Shown here piece by piece: positions 7,438 to 16,366 of a stretch of 64,000 bases of DNA. A program made the position numbers and the translations under genes. This DNA comes from Ectothiorhodospiraceae bacterium (lineage in GTDB: Bacteria > Pseudomonadota > Gammaproteobacteria > HK1), in assembly GCA_024234875.1 (NCBI GenBank), contig JACKNM010000002.1, positions 248,001-312,000 on the forward strand, written 5' to 3'. Under the pieces are notes generated by a model, which saw only the letters and a program-made list of their open reading frames with translations, did not search any database and was not told the DNA's origin. Every line of letters begins with the position of its first letter. Position 1 is the stretch's first letter.

Positions 7438-8205
7438 TCAGTCCGCGTAACCCGGCAGCTCGCGATCGAGCACACGCTTCATGGCGTCGAAGAAGAGCGC
7501 CTCGCGCTGTCCACGGCCGTGGCGATCGTTGCCTGGAGGGGCCTGCACCTGGGCGATGATCTCGTCGGAGAGGACGTACATCGGCTTGCCGGTGCTCATC
7601 GCGAGCACCTGCGCGCGACAGACGCGCTCGAGCATGTACAGCCGCCGGTAGGCCTGCGCCACCGTCTCGCCGACCACCAGCACACCGTGGTTCTTCATGA
7701 ACACCACCTGCTTGTCGCCCACCACGTGGGCCAGCCGCTCGCCTTCCTCCGGGAAGTCGGCGGTGCCCGCGTAGTGGTCGTCATAGGCGACGCGACCGTG
7801 GAAGAACGCCGCGGTCTGACTCGCGGGCACGAGACGATTGTCGTCCAGCATGTTGAGCGCGAGCGCCCAGGTCTGGTGCGTGTGCAACACCACGCGCGCG
7901 CCGGTGATGCGATGGATCGGCGCGTGGATGCACTGCGCGGAGAGCTCCACCACGCCCTCACCCTCGAGGGTCTCGCCGGCCTCGTCGAAGACGATCATGT
8001 CGCTCGCCCGCGCCTCCGACCAGTGCAGACCGAAGGGGAGAATCAGGTAGCGATCGTCGTGCCCGGGAACGGTCACCGTGAAGTGGTTGTCGATCCCTTC
8101 CTCGAGATCGTGGAGCACCGCCAGTCGATGCGCGGCGGCGAGGTCGATCTTCGCCTGGGTGACGGCGTCGGTGGCCGCGCCCTTGGAGAAAGCGTGGACG
8201 GACAT
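7438..8205 (-). CDS. Class II aldolase/adducin family protein
   Basis: A 255-residue protein. The metal-binding His pair is His108 and His110 in VVLHTHQTWAL, and MKNHGVLVVGET supplies a further His of the class II aldolase (fuculose-phosphate aldolase/RhaD) fold. Members are divalent-metal aldolases, epimerases or decarboxylases. This long version with LPFGLHWSE resembles those annotated simply as class II aldolase/adducin, so the substrate is unknown. It diverges from the phosphotransferase gene across a 107-bp gap. It starts at ATG 8205 with GGAGGAGATATTCG upstream, a strong Shine-Dalgarno. Confidence 0.82.
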   Translation of the reverse strand: MSVHAFSKGAATDAVTQAKIDLAAAHRLAVLHDLEEGIDNHFTVTVPGHDDRYLILPFGLHWSEARASDMIVFDEAGETLEGEGVVELSAQCIHAPIHRITGARVVLHTHQTWALALNMLDDNRLVPASQTAAFFHGRVAYDDHYAGTADFPEEGERLAHVVGDKQVVFMKNHGVLVVGETVAQAYRRLYMLERVCRAQVLAMSTGKPMYVLSDEIIAQVQAPPGNDRHGRGQREALFFDAMKRVLDRELPGYAD

Positions 8206-8312
8206 CGAATATCTCCTCCGAGCGGAGTGGTCAGCGGGGCTCGCAGTATAGCCAACCAGGCGCCGGGCTCTGCTATCCTGCCGCGCGGTCGACGCACCGG
8301 GACGAGAGATCG

Positions 8313-9629
8313 ATGCACCGCTTCGCGGAGGCGGATTCGAAGCTCCGGGGCCTCGCCGTCGCCATCGATTCCGAGCGAGTTGCGCCGCGGCTCGGCGCGG
8401 CCTTGCGCGCGGCGGGCGTGCGCCATCTCGAGGTGACGCGCTGCGCGGTTGAGCGCCTGCGCTATCGGCGGGGTACGCGCGCGCTCGTGCTCTACGCGGT
8501 GGAGCTGCGCGACCACCGCGACGGCAGCCTGCATCCGGTCTGGGTCGGCGGCTCGCTGTTGCCGGGCGACCGGGCCGCGCGCCTCGCCCGCCGCGCCGGG
8601 CGCGAGCGCGGCGCCGAGCCGGGTGCGTCCACCACCGATCTGGGCACGCTCCACGATCCCGAGCTCGACCTGCTGTGGCAGTTCTTCCCGACCGATCGCC
8701 ACCTCCCGCACCTCCGCGCGGTGGCGTTCCCCACTCGGGCGGTCCGCGCCGCGCTGCTCGCCCCCACGTTCGCGGACGCCGCGGTCGACATCACCTGCAC
8801 TCGCTATCGCCCCGGAATCGGCGCGGCCCTGCGTGCGGTGGACCGGCACCGGGGGGCGCTCTACCTGAAGGTCTATCCGGCCGGCGCGAGCGTGGCGGTC
8901 ATGGCACGCGCCGCGTCCCTCGCCAGGACCGGCGGCCCGCACGACACGCCGACGCTGGTCCTGCCGCGATGGCACGCGGAGTCGGTGAGCGCGCTGGCGG
9001 TTCCGGCGGCGCGAGGCCGATCCCTCGACGCCCTCGTCGCCGACCCGGCCGCGGACGTCGGTGTCGCCGCGCGACGCGCCGCCGATGCGTTGCATCGATT
9101 CCACGCCTCGCCCGTCGATCCAGGCCAGACCGAGTCACGCGACGCCGTCGCCACCAGCGCGCGCCACATCGCCACCAACCTGGCGCAGGCGCTACCCGAG
9201 TGCGAGGGAGAGCTGGGCGAGCTCGCCCGCGCCATCGCCGCGCGCCTCCCTGCAACGGAGCCACGGCCGACCCATCTCGACCTCAAGCCCGACCACGTGT
9301 TCCTCGACGACGACCGCGTCTCCCTCATCGATCTCGATGGCAGCGCCAGCGCCGATCCGATGGCCGACCCCGCTCTGCTCCTCGCGCGCCTCGACGCCGC
9401 AGTGCTCGCCGGCGATGCGCACACCGACCGGATCCGCGGCTTGCGCGACGCCTTCGCCGACCGCTACCTCGAGCAGGCGCCTGCGCCATGGACGGCCCGG
9501 CTCGGGCCGCACCACGCGCACGCGGCGCTGCGCGTCGCGCTCTACTGGTGGCAGCACCTGGCGCCGGACTGGCCGACGCGGGTGCGCATCACCCTGGACC
9601 GCGCCTGGGACGCACTCGGGCGAGACTGA
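8313..9629 (+). CDS. Aminoglycoside-phosphotransferase (APH)-like kinase
   Basis: A 438-residue protein with an APH/choline-kinase fold. The catalytic loop HLDLKPDH is at about residues 320-327 and the metal-binding LIDLDGS follows 12 residues later; APPs of this type phosphorylate small hydroxylated molecules. The N-terminal 180 residues contain an unusual extension with CTRYRPGIGAAL and LYLKVYP, the latter probably the ATP-binding lysine region. It may phosphorylate a sugar, choline or homoserine-like substrate; drug resistance is not implied. It ends 22 bp before the converging phosphatase gene. Confidence 0.72.
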   Translation: MHRFAEADSKLRGLAVAIDSERVAPRLGAALRAAGVRHLEVTRCAVERLRYRRGTRALVLYAVELRDHRDGSLHPVWVGGSLLPGDRAARLARRAGRERGAEPGASTTDLGTLHDPELDLLWQFFPTDRHLPHLRAVAFPTRAVRAALLAPTFADAAVDITCTRYRPGIGAALRAVDRHRGALYLKVYPAGASVAVMARAASLARTGGPHDTPTLVLPRWHAESVSALAVPAARGRSLDALVADPAADVGVAARRAADALHRFHASPVDPGQTESRDAVATSARHIATNLAQALPECEGELGELARAIAARLPATEPRPTHLDLKPDHVFLDDDRVSLIDLDGSASADPMADPALLLARLDAAVLAGDAHTDRIRGLRDAFADRYLEQAPAPWTARLGPHHAHAALRVALYWWQHLAPDWPTRVRITLDRAWDALGRD

Positions 9630-9651
9630 CCGCCACCGCGACGCGTGCCGC

Positions 9652-10890
9652 TCACTCGTCGCCGAGCAGATCCGAGGTCTCGTCGAGCCGCTGGCTCAGC
9701 ACGCGGGCGATGGCCAGCAAGAGCTTCGCACCGAGCTCGGCGTTGCCGCGCAGCAGGCGTGCGAACCGCTCGCGCTCGAGAACCAGCAGCCTCGACGGCG
9801 AGCGCGTCACCACGCTCGCCGAGCGGGGCCGGGCGTTGAGCAACGACATCTCGCCGAAGTGGCTGCCCGCCCCGAGCTCGGCGAGCCGCTTGCCGCCACG
9901 GGTCACCTCGAGATCGCCGTCGACGATCACGTACAGGCTGGTCCCCGCCTCACCCTCGCGAATCACCGTGTCGCCGGCATCGCGCACCTCGAGTTGCAGC
10001 ACGTCGACGACCTGCATCAGCTCCTTCATCGACAGATTGCGGAACAGGGCGAGCCGCTTGAGCGCGTCGAAGCACAGCGACACCTGGGCCGCGCGCTCGG
10101 CGTCGCGGCGCTCCCGACCGGCATCGGGTCCCACGCGCATCACCACCGCCGAGATGTTGTCCTCGCCGCCGGCGTCGACCGCGAGCTGGATCAGTCGCGC
10201 CGGCGCCGGGGCGATGCTGGCGTCGGTGGTGGCGCGCAGGATCTCGCGCACCGGGGCGTCGTCGTCCATGTACCGGGACAGTCCGTCGGAGCAGAGCAGG
10301 AAGAGGTCGCCCAGCACGAGGTCGACCGCCATGGTGTCGACCTCGACGCTCGGTTGGAGCCCGACCGCGCGGGTGAGCTGGGCCTGAGCCGGATGCCCCG
10401 GCGCCTCGGCCGGTGACACCAGTCCGATCTTGAGCAGCACCGCGAGATGACTGTGGTCCTCGCTCAGCTGGAACAGCTCGCCGTCGCGACAGAGATACAG
10501 CCGGCTGTCACCGACGTGGCCCATGAACATGCGGTCGTCCTTGACCACCGCGAGGGTGGTGGTGGTGCCCATCCCGCCACGTCCCTGGCCGGACCGTGCG
10601 ACCTCGTGGATGGCGGTGCTGGCGGCGACGATCGCGTCCCGCACCCATTCGAGGATCCGCGCCTGACCGGCCTCCGACGCCGCATCCACCGCCGCCATCT
10701 CGGCCCGGCGCTCGAGGAAGAACCGCTCCACCGTCTCCGCCGCGAGCCGCGACGCGACCTCGCCCGCGGCCCGCCCGCCCATGCCGTCGCAGACCGCGAA
10801 CAGGCCGATGTCCTCGCGGCAGACGATCGCGTCCTCGTTGGATCGACGCACGCTCCCGCGGTCGGTGACTCCCAGCCCTCGGACCTTCAT
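9652..10890 (-). CDS. PP2C-family Ser/Thr phosphatase fused to a cyclic-nucleotide-binding domain
   Basis: A 412-residue cytoplasmic protein. Residues 1-255 are a PP2C (PPM) phosphatase with all metal-binding motifs: RRSNED (15-20), CDGMGG (34-39), GHVGDSRLY, LLCSDGL and GGEDNIS. Residues about 280-400 form a CAP-type cyclic-nucleotide-binding domain, with a phosphate-binding cassette SHFGEMSLLNARPRSASVV. Such a phosphatase would remove phosphate from Ser/Thr proteins, perhaps controlled by cAMP or cGMP. It is divergently transcribed (141-bp gap) from the operon encoding a cNMP-binding reductase and an FHA-domain cytochrome. FHA domains read phosphothreonine, so a shared signalling circuit is a reasonable inference. 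Confidence 0.88.
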   Translation of the reverse strand: MKVRGLGVTDRGSVRRSNEDAIVCREDIGLFAVCDGMGGRAAGEVASRLAAETVERFFLERRAEMAAVDAASEAGQARILEWVRDAIVAASTAIHEVARSGQGRGGMGTTTTLAVVKDDRMFMGHVGDSRLYLCRDGELFQLSEDHSHLAVLLKIGLVSPAEAPGHPAQAQLTRAVGLQPSVEVDTMAVDLVLGDLFLLCSDGLSRYMDDDAPVREILRATTDASIAPAPARLIQLAVDAGGEDNISAVVMRVGPDAGRERRDAERAAQVSLCFDALKRLALFRNLSMKELMQVVDVLQLEVRDAGDTVIREGEAGTSLYVIVDGDLEVTRGGKRLAELGAGSHFGEMSLLNARPRSASVVTRSPSRLLVLERERFARLLRGNAELGAKLLLAIARVLSQRLDETSDLLGDE

Positions 10891-11031
10891 CGCCTGACTC
10901 TCCTTCGGCCCCTGGCCGAGCCCAGAGCCGGCTACGATGCATCCATCGAGGCGCGCGATTCAACCGCGAGGCCGCCGACGGCATCGATCTGCTAGCATCC
11001 GCCCCCCGAGCAGAGCGCGGAATCGGCCGCG

Positions 11032-13398
11032 ATGGACCACGTCTACCAGGTGGCGGTGATCGGCGCCGGCCCGGCCGGGCTGAGCGCGGCGGCACGTGCC
11101 GCGCGCTGCGGCATGGACCACGTCCTCCTCGAGCGCGGCACCGACATCGCGGACACCGTGCGCCGCTACCAGCGCGGCAAGCTGGTGATGTCGGCACCGA
11201 GCGCGCTACCGCTGCGCAGCGATCTCGACTTCGCCGCCGGGGCGCGCGAGCAGGTACTCGCGGCCTGGCAGGACGGTGTCGGCCGAACCGGCATCAACCT
11301 GCGCACCGGCGCCGAGGTGCTCGGCATCGACACCGACGGCGGCACGTTCACGGTGAAGCTTCGGGGCGCCGAACCGGTCCGGGCGGAGAAGGTGGTCCTC
11401 GCCATCGGTCTGCAGGGCAACATCCGCCGCCTCACGATTCCCGGCGCCGAGGACTTCGCGACCCTGCAGTACGAGCTCGAGGACCCGCAGGCCCACGCCG
11501 GAGAGACGATCGTGGTCGTCGGTGCCGGCGACGCCGCCATCGAGAACGCGCTGGCGCTGGCGGAGGCGAATCAGGTGGCGATCGTCAATCGCCGCGACGA
11601 GTTCGCGCGCGCGAAGTCCGGCAACCTCGCCGCGATCACCGAAGCCATCGACCGCGGCGCGGTCGAGTGTTACTGGAGCTCGACCCCGGAGCGCCTCGAG
11701 GACGGTGCCCTGGTGCTGCGCACGCCGCACGGCGAGGCCAGGGTGGCCTGCGACCGGGTGATCGCGCGCCTCGGGGCGACGCCCCCTCGCGCCATCGTCG
11801 AGGCCTGCGGGGTGCGCTTCCCGAGCGACGACCCGACCGCCTTGCCCACCCTCGGCGCGGCCTACGAGTCCAACGTGCCGGGGCTGCACGTGATCGGTGC
11901 GCTCTCGGGCTACCCGCTGATCAAGCAGGCGATGAACCAGGGCTACGAGGTGATCGAGCACCTTCGCGGCAATCACGCGCTCCGCCCGGCGGACGAGCCG
12001 CTGCTCGAGGAACGGCTGCGCGGCGCCGGTGGCACCTCGGTCGAGGAGGTGCTGGCGCGCATCCAGCGCCGCATCCCCCTCCTCGCCGACTTGAACCCCC
12101 TGATGCTGCGCGAGCTGATGCTCGACAGCGACTGCCACGCGCTCGCGCCCGGTGAGCGGATCTTCGAGCGCAACGACTACTCGGACTCCTTCTATGCCGT
12201 GCTCGACGGCTCGGTGCGCATCGAGCTCGACCCGGAGACGGTGCTCGACATCCCGACCGGCGACTACTTCGGCGAGATGGGGCTGATCTCCGGGCGGCGG
12301 CGCTCGGCGCGCGCGAGCGCGGGGCCGGGCGGCGCGGTGGTCGTGGAGACCAACCGGCGCGCGATGGTCAAGCTCATCAATACCGCGCGCGAGGTCCGCG
12401 AGGTGCTGGACGCGACCGCGGTGGTGCGCCACGTCCAGACCTATCTCGCCCCGTACCTGTCGAAGGCGGAGCTGGCCGACGTGGTCGCGACCTCGCGCAT
12501 CCAGACCTACGAGCAGGGACAGAGCCTGTTCGCGGAGGGCGAGCCGGGCGACAGCCTGCACCTCGTGCGCCGCGGCTCGGTCACGGTGTCGAAGCGCATC
12601 GCCGAGCACGAGGTGGTGCTCGGTTATCTGCCGGCGGGCAGCTACGTGGGCGAGATGGCGCTGGTCTCGGAGTCACCCCGCGGCGCGACGGTGCGTGCGG
12701 CGGTGAATGCGACCGAGACCATCCGCATCGACGGCGCGGCGTTCAAGCGCCTGCTCGCGACCGAGCCCCGGCTGCGCAACGACATCGAGGAGAAGTTGCG
12801 CGAGCGGGCGACCCACAACGAGCGCCTGGCCGGGCTGCCCGAGGCGAGCAGCATCGTCGAGTTCCTGCTTCGTCAAGGTCTCGGCGAGGCGACCGACGTG
12901 CTGCTCATCGACGAGTCGCTGTGCATCCGCTGCGACAACTGCGAGACCGCCTGCGCCCGCACCCACGGCGGCATCTCGCGGCTCGACCGTGAGTCCGGCC
13001 CGCGCTTCGCGACCCTGCACGTGCCGACGAGCTGCCGCCACTGTGAGCACCCCCACTGCATGGCGGACTGTCCGCCGGACGCCATCCACCGCTCGGCCGG
13101 CGGTGAGGTGTTCATCGACGACGCCTGCATCGGCTGTGGCAACTGCGTGCGCAATTGCCCCTACGGCGTCATCCGCCTGGCCGCCCCCCGGCCGGCGCGC
13201 CCGAGCCTGCTCGACTGGTTGCGCCCGTGGCGCCGGGCGTCGCCGCCCGAGGGCGCGGCCGAGACCGCCAAGGTGGCGGTCAAGTGCGACATGTGCGCCA
13301 CCGTCCCCGGGGGACCTGCCTGCGTGCGCGCCTGCCCGACGGGAGCGGCGGCGCGCGTGCGCCCGGAGGAGTTCTTCCGGGCGGTGGTGGCGAGTTGA
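11032..13398 (+). CDS. NAD(P)/FAD reductase fused to two cyclic-nucleotide-binding domains and a four-cluster ferredoxin module
   Basis: A 788-residue multidomain protein. Residues 1-310 are a two-dinucleotide-fold flavoprotein (VIGAGPAGLSAAARAA near 8, VVVGAGDAAIENALALAE near 162) resembling thioredoxin-reductase-like proteins, but without the CxxC redox pair, as in YpdA/ferredoxin-NADP reductase relatives. Residues about 350-450 and 470-590 are two CAP-type cNMP-binding domains, with cassettes FGEMGLISGRRRSARA and VGEMALVSESPRGATV. The last 150 residues carry 16 cysteines in four groups (CIRCDNCETAC, CRHCEHPHCMADC, CIGCGNCVRNC, CDMC...ACVRAC), the pattern of DmsB/NrfC-type proteins with four [4Fe-4S] clusters. 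Predicted path: NAD(P)H to FAD to iron-sulphur to the membrane partner encoded next. No signal peptide, so it sits on the cytoplasmic side. Confidence 0.88.
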   Translation: MDHVYQVAVIGAGPAGLSAAARAARCGMDHVLLERGTDIADTVRRYQRGKLVMSAPSALPLRSDLDFAAGAREQVLAAWQDGVGRTGINLRTGAEVLGIDTDGGTFTVKLRGAEPVRAEKVVLAIGLQGNIRRLTIPGAEDFATLQYELEDPQAHAGETIVVVGAGDAAIENALALAEANQVAIVNRRDEFARAKSGNLAAITEAIDRGAVECYWSSTPERLEDGALVLRTPHGEARVACDRVIARLGATPPRAIVEACGVRFPSDDPTALPTLGAAYESNVPGLHVIGALSGYPLIKQAMNQGYEVIEHLRGNHALRPADEPLLEERLRGAGGTSVEEVLARIQRRIPLLADLNPLMLRELMLDSDCHALAPGERIFERNDYSDSFYAVLDGSVRIELDPETVLDIPTGDYFGEMGLISGRRRSARASAGPGGAVVVETNRRAMVKLINTAREVREVLDATAVVRHVQTYLAPYLSKAELADVVATSRIQTYEQGQSLFAEGEPGDSLHLVRRGSVTVSKRIAEHEVVLGYLPAGSYVGEMALVSESPRGATVRAAVNATETIRIDGAAFKRLLATEPRLRNDIEEKLRERATHNERLAGLPEASSIVEFLLRQGLGEATDVLLIDESLCIRCDNCETACARTHGGISRLDRESGPRFATLHVPTSCRHCEHPHCMADCPPDAIHRSAGGEVFIDDACIGCGNCVRNCPYGVIRLAAPRPARPSLLDWLRPWRRASPPEGAAETAKVAVKCDMCATVPGGPACVRACPTGAAARVRPEEFFRAVVAS

Positions 13399-14300
13399 CG
13401 GTGGCGCCCAGATCACCGCCGGCGGCCGAGAGCGCGGGTGGCGCGCCGGCGGCGTACCGGTCCCGCCCGCACGAGCCGTTCCTGGTCCACCGCGGGCTGC
13501 GCTATCTCTGGGTCGCGGCGGCGGTGGTGGCGGCGAGCGTCGTCGCCTACGCGATACACCGGCCCCGACTCGGCGTGGCCAACGGCGGAACCTGGCTCGG
13601 CTACACCCTCGGCGTCATCGCCGCCGCGCTGGTGCTGTGGCTCGCCTACTACCGGATTCGCAAGCGACGTTACGGCGTCGGCCGGCAGCCACTCACCGCC
13701 TGGCTCAGCGCGCACGTGTACCTCGGCATCGCGGTGGTGGTGGTGGCGACGCTGCACGCGGGATTCGAGCTCGGGCCGAACGTCCACGGCCTGACCTGGG
13801 TCTTGCTCGTGGTGGTCGTGCTGAGCGGCATCGTCGGCGCCCTCGCCTACGCGCGTTATCCGCGTCAGATGACCCGCAACCGGGCGGGCGTGGCCCTCGA
13901 CGACCTGCTCAACCAGATCGCGACCCTGGACGCGGAGTGCCGCGCCGCGAGCCTCGACCTCGACGATGCACTGGCGCGCGCGGTCCACGCCGCCGGCACC
14001 GACACCCGAATCGGCGGCGGCTGGTGGCGGCGCGTCGTCGGCCGTGACGACCGCTGCCCGACCCGTCATGCGCTCGATCTCGCGCGCTCGCGCGCTCGCG
14101 ACGCGGTGGGCAGCGACGCCAGGCCACTGCGGCGCCTGATCACCCTGCTCGCCCGCAAGGACGCCCTGGTCGGCATCGCCCGCCGCGAGGCCCGGATGCG
14201 GACCCTGCTCGGCCTCTGGCTGTACGTCCACGTGCCGGCGACAGTCGGTCTGCTCACCGCGCTCGCGCTGCACGTCGTCTCCGTGTTCTGGTACTGGTGA
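13395..14300 (+). CDS. Integral membrane protein with two histidine pairs, likely di-heme b cytochrome
   Basis: 301 residues and about five membrane helices (36-55, 66-86, 105-122, 133-153, 275-299). Two His pairs are spaced 14 residues apart inside helices: His107/His121 and His279/His293. That is the pattern for bis-histidine b-heme ligation as in cytochrome b561 or ferric-reductase-like proteins. A soluble loop of about 115 residues separates the pairs. Translation probably starts at TTG 13395, overlapping the upstream stop (TTGA), though GTG 13401 is possible. It is sandwiched between the iron-sulphur reductase and the decaheme cytochrome, so I infer that it passes electrons across the membrane. 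No named family was recognised. Confidence 0.7.
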   Translation: MTVAPRSPPAAESAGGAPAAYRSRPHEPFLVHRGLRYLWVAAAVVAASVVAYAIHRPRLGVANGGTWLGYTLGVIAAALVLWLAYYRIRKRRYGVGRQPLTAWLSAHVYLGIAVVVVATLHAGFELGPNVHGLTWVLLVVVVLSGIVGALAYARYPRQMTRNRAGVALDDLLNQIATLDAECRAASLDLDDALARAVHAAGTDTRIGGGWWRRVVGRDDRCPTRHALDLARSRARDAVGSDARPLRRLITLLARKDALVGIARREARMRTLLGLWLYVHVPATVGLLTALALHVVSVFWYW

Positions 14301-14306
14301 CCGGCG

Positions 14307-15983
14307 TTGCGCGCGCGTGTATCCACCGTCATTCGCCGGCATCGCGCCGCGGAGCTCGTCCGCCATGCCGAGATCGACGCCGAGCCGATCCGCATCGGCC
14401 GGGGCGCGGGCAACGAGATCCACCTCGCGGATCCGCGCGTGCTGCTGCTCGCCGCCACCCTGCACCGCGACGAGGACGGGTTGCGGCTGGTCGCCGCCCC
14501 GGGGCAAGAGGTCGAGCTGAACGGCGCCCTGGTGCCCGGCGCGCGCCTGCGCGCCGGGGATCGTGTCCTCATCGCGCCGTTCGAGATCGAGGTCACCGAG
14601 CCCGAGCCCGGCTTCGACCTGGGATGCCGAATCACCTCCGTCGCCGCCATCGAGGAGGCGAATCGCCCCACCACCGACGCCGCGACCGAGGTGGTGGGGC
14701 GGGTCGGCCGAGGGCGCGGTGTGGTGTCGTGGCTCGTGTTGCTCGCGGTTCTCGTTCCGTTCGGCCTGCTGCCGGGGATCGCGCACCACCTCGCCGGCTC
14801 CGAGGAGCCGGCGCCGATGCTGGGAGCCCGGCCGCCGCCGACTCCGATGCAGGGTCTTCGCGCGCTGTGGTCGAGCGGTCCGATGTCCGGCGCGCACGGC
14901 TTCTTCGGGGAACGCTGCGGGGTCTGCCATCGGGCCGCGTTCGAGCGCGTCACCGACACCGCCTGCCTCGCCTGTCACCGCGACCTGAGGCGTCATGCCG
15001 ACCCGGCGCTGCTCGCCGACGAGGGCCGAGCCGACACCGCCACCTGCCGCGCATGCCACGCCGAGCACCGCGGCCAGCGGCAGGCGGTCCGCGACGACGA
15101 CGCGTTCTGCATCGGCTGTCACGGCGACATCCGAGCCGGAGCGCCGACATCGACGCTGGTCGACGTCCGCGGCTTCGCGGCCGAGCACCCCGAGTTCCGC
15201 CTCGCCGGCTACCGCCTCACCATCGAGGGCGCGGCCGACACGTGGGCCGACGCGCGCGGCGCACCGGCAGTGGACCGCTCGGACTTGAGCTACGCCCACC
15301 GTGCCCACGGCGGCGCCAAGGACGGCGTGCCGCATCCGACGAAGGGGCGGTGGAAGTTCACCTGCGGTGATTGCCACGACGCGGAGCCCTCCGGCCCGGG
15401 GTTCCGGCCACCGCGCTACGACCACCACTGCGCGGAGTGCCATCGCATCCGACTGGAGGAGGAGCAGGCCGCGACCGCGCTACCCCACGCCAATGCCGAG
15501 CTCGTGCGCAGCCTCACCGTCGACCTGCTCACCGCGGCGGCGAGCCGCGGCGCCGTGCCGGCTGCCGCCGAGCCGGAGTCACCGCTCGCAGCGGTGCTCG
15601 CCCGACTGCCCGAGCCCACCGCCCCCGACCGGGTCGCGGCGCTGGAGCGAGCGGTCGCCGCGCCGAGCTTCGGCGAGGCGCTGTGCGGGTTGTGCCACGT
15701 GGTCGTGCCGACCGACGGCGGCGGGTGGACGACCAGACCGACCCGCGTCGCCGAGAGCTGGCTCGCATACGGGCGCTTCGACCACCGCCGCCACGGCCAG
15801 ATCGGATGCAACGACTGCCACCGCGCGACCGAATCGCCCAGCGCCCGCGACGTGATCATCCCGGGCATCGACACCTGCCGGCACTGTCACGACGCGCCCG
15901 GCAGCGCGCGCAGTGTCGCCATGCGCTGCGTCGACTGCCACGACTTCCACCACCTGGGCCCGTCGTTCACACCGGCGCACTGA
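14307..15983 (+). CDS. FHA domain-transmembrane-decaheme c-type cytochrome fusion
   Basis: 558 residues. Residues 26-98 look like an FHA phosphothreonine-binding domain: IRIGRGAGNEIHLADPRV, LHRDEDGLRL, and a core LNGALVPGARLRAGDRVLI. One membrane helix (139-157) follows. Then come ten CxxCH heme-binding motifs at about 204, 220, 247, 268, 353, 375, 460, 501, 524 and 541, with extra His residues for bis-His ligation. So the FHA domain faces the cytoplasm and the decaheme domain faces the periplasm. It begins at TTG 14307, 6 bp after the membrane protein. The last gene of the operon. It probably accepts electrons from the b-type partner, with FHA-phosphoprotein contact as a control; that is inference. 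Ten hemes in one domain is typical of extracellular electron-transfer chains. Confidence 0.85.
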   Translation: MRARVSTVIRRHRAAELVRHAEIDAEPIRIGRGAGNEIHLADPRVLLLAATLHRDEDGLRLVAAPGQEVELNGALVPGARLRAGDRVLIAPFEIEVTEPEPGFDLGCRITSVAAIEEANRPTTDAATEVVGRVGRGRGVVSWLVLLAVLVPFGLLPGIAHHLAGSEEPAPMLGARPPPTPMQGLRALWSSGPMSGAHGFFGERCGVCHRAAFERVTDTACLACHRDLRRHADPALLADEGRADTATCRACHAEHRGQRQAVRDDDAFCIGCHGDIRAGAPTSTLVDVRGFAAEHPEFRLAGYRLTIEGAADTWADARGAPAVDRSDLSYAHRAHGGAKDGVPHPTKGRWKFTCGDCHDAEPSGPGFRPPRYDHHCAECHRIRLEEEQAATALPHANAELVRSLTVDLLTAAASRGAVPAAAEPESPLAAVLARLPEPTAPDRVAALERAVAAPSFGEALCGLCHVVVPTDGGGWTTRPTRVAESWLAYGRFDHRRHGQIGCNDCHRATESPSARDVIIPGIDTCRHCHDAPGSARSVAMRCVDCHDFHHLGPSFTPAH

Positions 15984-16071
15984 GCGCTCGAGAAACGACC
16001 GGCCCTGCGCCGAGCCTGCCCACCGTGCACGGCCGTCGGTGGTGGTCGTTGCGATCGCTCGGGCCGACCGG

Positions 16072-16353
16072 TCACACCCAGCGAAACACCGCCACCGCGA
16101 ACAACACCGAAACCGCCAGCGCGCCCCACGGCGGCGCGCCGAAGGCGGCGAGCCACCCGAGGTGGATGAAGCCCGCGCCGAGCAGGCTGATGAACAGGCG
16201 GTCACCGCGGGTGGTATCGAGGCCGAGGATGCCGCGTCGCGGCGCCCCACCGGGCGACCGCCACTCCCAGATGCCCATCGCGACCAGGGCGAGCGCCACC
16301 AGCACGAAGAATGCGGCGGTCTGCCAGGTCCAGGCCATCCACGACAGGAGCAT
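16072..16353 (-). CDS. Small membrane protein, DUF2160 type
   Basis: 93 residues with helices at about 11-28 and 51-90 and a conserved central GGAPRRGILGLDTTRGDRLF. DUF2160 proteins are small membrane proteins found next to glycerol/glycerol-3-phosphate ABC transporter genes, as here. No catalytic motif is visible; a role in transporter assembly is possible. It lies 13 bp downstream of the second permease gene and closes the operon. The following 89-bp gap to the cytochrome gene on the opposite strand contains no clear terminator. Confidence 0.8.
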   Translation of the reverse strand: MLLSWMAWTWQTAAFFVLVALALVAMGIWEWRSPGGAPRRGILGLDTTRGDRLFISLLGAGFIHLGWLAAFGAPPWGALAVSVLFAVAVFRWV

Positions 16354-16366
16354 CGACCGGTCTCCC

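Noticed and set aside
8313..9629. Considered as an antibiotic-resistance gene
   Set aside because: The APH fold covers many metabolic kinases; the N-terminal region is unlike known aminoglycoside enzymes and no mobile context is present.
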